From Candidatus Woesearchaeota archaeon UBA119 (GTDB taxonomy: Archaea; Nanobdellota; Nanobdellia; Woesearchaeales; UBA119), in the NCBI GenBank assembly GCA_002505945.1, contig DAWM01000001.1:9420-16616 (forward strand): DNA of 7,197 nucleotides. The letters run 5' to 3'. Each line of letters begins with the position of its first letter. Positions within the stretch are counted from its first letter, which is position 1. This document shows positions 5,006-7,197 of this stretch, piece after piece. Position numbers and translations under genes: made by a program. The notes below the pieces were generated by a model. It ran no database searches and was not told where the DNA came from. It worked only from the letters and a program-made list of their open reading frames with translations.

Positions 5006-5150
5006 TAAGATAAGCTTGTTGTTGATAGGTTCGTTGTATGTGATTATGGGAGTACTAATACTTAGATTTCCTAAGTTCTTGTATTATTGGGTGGCAGGAG
5101 TGTTCCTTGTTCAGGGCATGGTTTCCCTTTTCCGACTCTTTAGCAAATAG
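4992..5150 (+). CDS. Small DUF3096-like membrane protein (52 aa)
   Basis: A 52-residue protein starting MKLRDKISLLLIGSLYVIMG with two membrane helices (about 7-24 and 30-48) around a FPKFLYYWVAGVFLVQG core. This pattern (FP.FL.Y.VA.FL...G...LF) is that of DUF3096-type small membrane proteins, whose function is unknown. It has a perfect AGGAGG 5 nt ahead of its ATG and overlaps the preceding gene by 14 nt, which makes it a convincing gene despite its length. Residues 16-46 align without gaps to residues 194-224 of the upstream protein, with 11 of 31 identities by eye, so it looks like a duplicated copy of that protein's C-terminal unit. It may pair with the larger protein in the membrane (inference). 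Confidence 0.8.
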   Translation: MKLRDKISLLLIGSLYVIMGVLILRFPKFLYYWVAGVFLVQGMVSLFRLFSK

Positions 5151-5208
5151 TAACTTTTAAAAAGGCTCGGTTTTTACTATAATATAATCAGAAGAGTTAC
5201 TACTTCTG
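5148..5208 (+). promoter_or_regulatory. csp promoter with flanking inverted repeats
   Basis: CTATAATATAATC (5177-5189) is the TATA box; transcription would start near 5208. Immediately after it, CAGAAG (5189-5194) and CTTCTG (5203-5208) form a perfect 6-bp inverted repeat with an 8-nt spacer, covering the stretch between TATA box and start site. TTACTA occurs at 5174-5179 and again at 5197-5202, and its reverse complement TAGTAA at 5148-5153 includes the stop of the previous gene. The symmetry suggests repressor binding or a structured 5' leader; the AT-richness makes chance matches possible. Confidence 0.45.
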
Positions 5209-5224
5209 CGTTTATTTGAACGGG

Positions 5225-5229
5225 GGTGA
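5225..5229 (+). promoter_or_regulatory. Shine-Dalgarno of the cold-shock gene
   Basis: GGTGA within a G5TGA run, 4 nt before the ATG at 5234. It rules out the upstream in-frame TTG at 5216 as the start. Confidence 0.8.
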
Positions 5230-5233
5230 AAAC

Positions 5234-5425
5234 ATGAAAGGCAATGTGAAATTTTTTGACGAGATGAGAGGATTTGGTTTCATCGTTGGTGAAGATGGCA
5301 AGGATTACTTTGTTCATTTGACTGGCTTGAATCCTGGCGTTTCATTGAATGATAATGATGCTGTTGAGTTCGACATTGAACAGGGAGACAGAGGTCTCAA
5401 GGCTGTCAATGTGAGTAAAGAGTAA
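5234..5425 (+). CDS. Cold-shock-domain RNA-binding protein (CspA family)
   Basis: A 63-residue protein that is a single cold-shock domain, the five-stranded OB-fold that binds single-stranded RNA and DNA and melts RNA structure in the cytosol. It opens MKGNVKFFDEMRGFGFI, with the RNP1 motif at RGFGFI (12-17) and RNP2 at DYFVHLT (25-31). The remainder (GVSLNDNDAVEFDIEQGDRG, then KAVNV) follows the family closely. The length is normal, but the usual Trp in the first strand (VKWF) is replaced by Phe. The ATG at 5234 is preferred over the TTG at 5216 because of the strong GGTGA site. It is a monocistronic gene with its own TATA box and converges on gltX with a 4-nt gap. A T-run at 5456-5461, inside the gltX 3' end, may stop its transcript. 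Whether cold induces it cannot be told. Confidence 0.93.
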   Translation: MKGNVKFFDEMRGFGFIVGEDGKDYFVHLTGLNPGVSLNDNDAVEFDIEQGDRGLKAVNVSKE

Positions 5426-5429
5426 GCTT

Positions 5430-7106
5430 CTACTTATGCGAGAAAATAAAGTACATTTTTTCTTCGGAGTCTAGTCTGCAGAATCCAAATCTTTGGAACT
5501 GTACTATGTCTCCTTCTTTTAATTCTTTTAAATGGCTTTCTGCTATTCCTTCTATTTCACTCCCATCGTCCATCAAGATAGTTGTCTTAAGATTATCTTT
5601 TGATTCTGGAAGCCAATGCATTATCAATGCGCCTTTTGGAAACTCCTTATAGCTAAGGGAATAGAATATTAGCTTATTCTTCTGTTTCTTGAAATTAAGG
5701 CAGTCCATCAGCCTGTATATTTTTCCATCTTGTAATTGTTTGTAATCCTCTTCTTCAATTATGAATTCTGAGCCTACTTTGAATACTCTTTTACCTAAAT
5801 CTTTGGTAGGATGCTTGCCCAGCTCTATAGTCCTTTCTTCTGCTCCTTCAATCTTTATTTTCACGGGCTTTTTGATGAAGAAGTATCTTGGGGCTTTATC
5901 ATCCAGAATCTTTCTGTTCACAGAGTTAATTAAACTCCAGTCAAGGTTTGTGGGCGTCTTTGACAGCCCTACCTGCTTCGCAATCTCCCAGAATGTTTCC
6001 TTGACAATTCCTTTCCTCTTCAATGCTTTGAGTGTTACGAGTTGAGGATCGTCCCAGCCGCTTACCTCTCCTTTCTCTATCATCTCCCTTATCTCCCTAC
6101 CTTGGGAGATTGCTCCGGTTATATTAAATCGGCCGTATTGCACTATTGTCTGTTTTTTGAGGCCTAGCAATTCTTTTATGTAGTTTTGAAGCTCAATCCT
6201 CATATTCCCGAATTCATTGCTTCTCAGGATATGGGTTATGCCTGTTATTGAATCCTCTATAGAATTCTCAAAATCATACATAGGCCATACCTTATACCTC
6301 TGTTTCTGCCTATAATGAGGGTAGTCTATTATTCGGAATATTATGGGGTCGCGCATAACAAAATTATTGGATTCCATGTCCCCTTTAAGCCTTAAAGTGC
6401 ATTCCCCTTCTTTGTATTTCCCTTTCAACATGTCCTTCCATTCCTTTATGCTGCTCTTTTCCCTGCATTTGCATACCTTGCCTTCATTCCTCAGCTTTCT
6501 TACCTTCTCTTTGTCGCAGAAGCACACATAGGCCTTTTCCTGCTTGATAAGTTGTTCAGCATACTTATAGAACTTCTCCATATCATCTGAGGCGAAAATA
6601 GTCTTATCAGGCTTGATTCCGATATATTCCAGGCCTTCATGAACAGCATCAACATACTCCTTAGATGACTTCTGAGGATTTGTGTCTTCAAACCTCAGAA
6701 TTGCCTTTCCTTCGTACTTCTTGGCATAGATGTAGTTTAGAAGGAATGAAAGCGCATGACCAACATGAGGGTATTTAGAGGGCTCTGGCGGTATCCTGGT
6801 TGTTACCTTGCCTTTTTCAGCGTTAGGCAGCTCAGGCATACCCTTCTCTTGCTTCTCAAAGATAGAGTTATACCGCTTTTCATCCAATTTTTTGAGCTCG
6901 TCGTGTTGTTCCTGCTCTCCAAGCCCATTCACTTTTTTAACAGTCTTATCTAGTATTGGCTGTATCTTCTTCAGCATAGCCTTTACAGAGGAATCCATAG
7001 CAATAAGCTTACCTATGATAGAGCCCTTGCTAGCCCTGCCATCATGCCTTATAGCATTCTCCAAGGCGAATATATATGCTTGTTTCTCAATATCTTTCTT
7101 TTCCAT
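5430..7106 (-). CDS. gltX: Archaeal-type glutamyl-tRNA synthetase
   Basis: A 558-residue cytosolic class Ib synthetase that attaches glutamate to tRNA(Glu) and, in archaea without GlnRS, probably also to tRNA(Gln) for later amidation. It has an archaeal N-terminal helical extension (about 1-95), then the Rossmann catalytic domain with PPEPSKYPHVGHA (106-118; HVGH is the HIGH motif) and LRFEDTNP (137-144). A four-cysteine zinc knuckle follows (CFC 195-197 and CKC 212-214), then YDFENSIEDSITGITHILRS (277-296). The loop GAISQGREIREMI (331-343) precedes SGWDDPQL, where the KMSKS-like motif is expected; its second lysine is absent. The C-terminal half (about 400-558) is the GlnRS-like beta-barrel anticodon domain. 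Length is normal. The ATG at 7106 is the first start after an in-frame stop at 7125-7127. No amidotransferase genes are in the window. Confidence 0.95.
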   Translation of the reverse strand: MEKKDIEKQAYIFALENAIRHDGRASKGSIIGKLIAMDSSVKAMLKKIQPILDKTVKKVNGLGEQEQHDELKKLDEKRYNSIFEKQEKGMPELPNAEKGKVTTRIPPEPSKYPHVGHALSFLLNYIYAKKYEGKAILRFEDTNPQKSSKEYVDAVHEGLEYIGIKPDKTIFASDDMEKFYKYAEQLIKQEKAYVCFCDKEKVRKLRNEGKVCKCREKSSIKEWKDMLKGKYKEGECTLRLKGDMESNNFVMRDPIIFRIIDYPHYRQKQRYKVWPMYDFENSIEDSITGITHILRSNEFGNMRIELQNYIKELLGLKKQTIVQYGRFNITGAISQGREIREMIEKGEVSGWDDPQLVTLKALKRKGIVKETFWEIAKQVGLSKTPTNLDWSLINSVNRKILDDKAPRYFFIKKPVKIKIEGAEERTIELGKHPTKDLGKRVFKVGSEFIIEEEDYKQLQDGKIYRLMDCLNFKKQKNKLIFYSLSYKEFPKGALIMHWLPESKDNLKTTILMDDGSEIEGIAESHLKELKEGDIVQFQRFGFCRLDSEEKMYFIFSHK

Positions 7107-7124
7107 ATCAAAACCCTTTATTAA

Positions 7125-7148
7125 TCATACATCCTGCTTAGTGTTCAT
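7125..7148 (-). other. Possible 7-codon upstream ORF in the gltX leader
   Basis: On the minus strand, ATG at 7148 opens MNTKQDV followed by TGA at 7127-7125, in the same frame as gltX and 18 nt before its ATG. The ATG lies about 29 bp after the TATA box, near the expected transcript start. It may be chance. Confidence 0.25.
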
Positions 7149-7170
7149 TGCTTGTTGCTTATCGCTCATA

Positions 7171-7182
7171 CCATATTTATAG
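7171..7182 (-). promoter_or_regulatory. TATA box of gltX
   Basis: Minus strand CTATAAATATGG. Transcription would start near 7151, leaving a leader of about 45 nt. A weak ribosome site (AAAGGG) lies 8 nt before the ATG at 7106. Confidence 0.55.
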
Positions 7183-7197
7183 GTCATCTATAGCTTA

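Noticed and set aside
5761..7182. Open + strand frames opposite gltX (5761-6045, 6343-6531, 6756-6953, 6808-7182) and a minus frame at 6500-6691
   Set aside because: All lie inside the clearly conserved gltX frame, have low-complexity Ser/Phe/Leu-rich products and no family resemblance; they are shadows of the real gene.

Overview
The window looks like a chromosomal segment from a low-GC archaeon, most plausibly a DPANN lineage such as Woesearchaeota or Pacearchaeota. The archaeal reading rests on an archaeal-type GluRS with a beta-barrel anticodon domain, TATA boxes about 25 bp ahead of start codons (two apparently leaderless), a membrane-bound archaeal-style wHTH regulator, and N-sequon-rich secreted proteins. 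The finer placement is inference from protein style, not from a search.

Layout: (1) Positions 1-488 hold the 3' end of argS on the + strand. (2) Positions 505-2507 hold a minus-strand envelope cluster. Read in transcription order it has a small zinc-ribbon protein, a signal-peptide/one-TM/wHTH regulator, a secreted coiled-coil protein and a small acidic lipoprotein. The first two and the last two genes overlap as ATGA pairs. Between the pairs sits a TATA box preceded by 10-bp tandem repeats, and a hairpin plus T-tract closes the cluster against argS. (3) Positions 2733-4086 hold a + strand cassette of three overlapping genes: an ATP-binding/wHTH protein lacking the usual N-terminal AlbA_2 domain, an unrecognised basic 44-residue protein, and a minimal YgjP-like zinc metallopeptidase. 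(4) Positions 4292-5150 hold a + strand pair of membrane-protein genes. The small second protein resembles the last two membrane segments of the first. (5) Positions 5234-5425 hold a cold-shock-domain protein. (6) Positions 5430-7106 hold gltX on the minus strand, its stop 4 nt from the csp stop.

The two ends are translation housekeeping; the middle is accessory-like. The two best candidates for something undescribed are the ATPase/wHTH - 44 aa - metallopeptidase cassette, which could be a self-regulated protease module or a defence-associated remnant, and the envelope cluster, where a membrane-anchored regulator lies directly next to a tandem-repeat operator in front of secreted-protein genes. 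No complete restriction system, CRISPR array, tRNA, rRNA or insertion sequence was seen. All functional links between neighbours are inferred from gene order.
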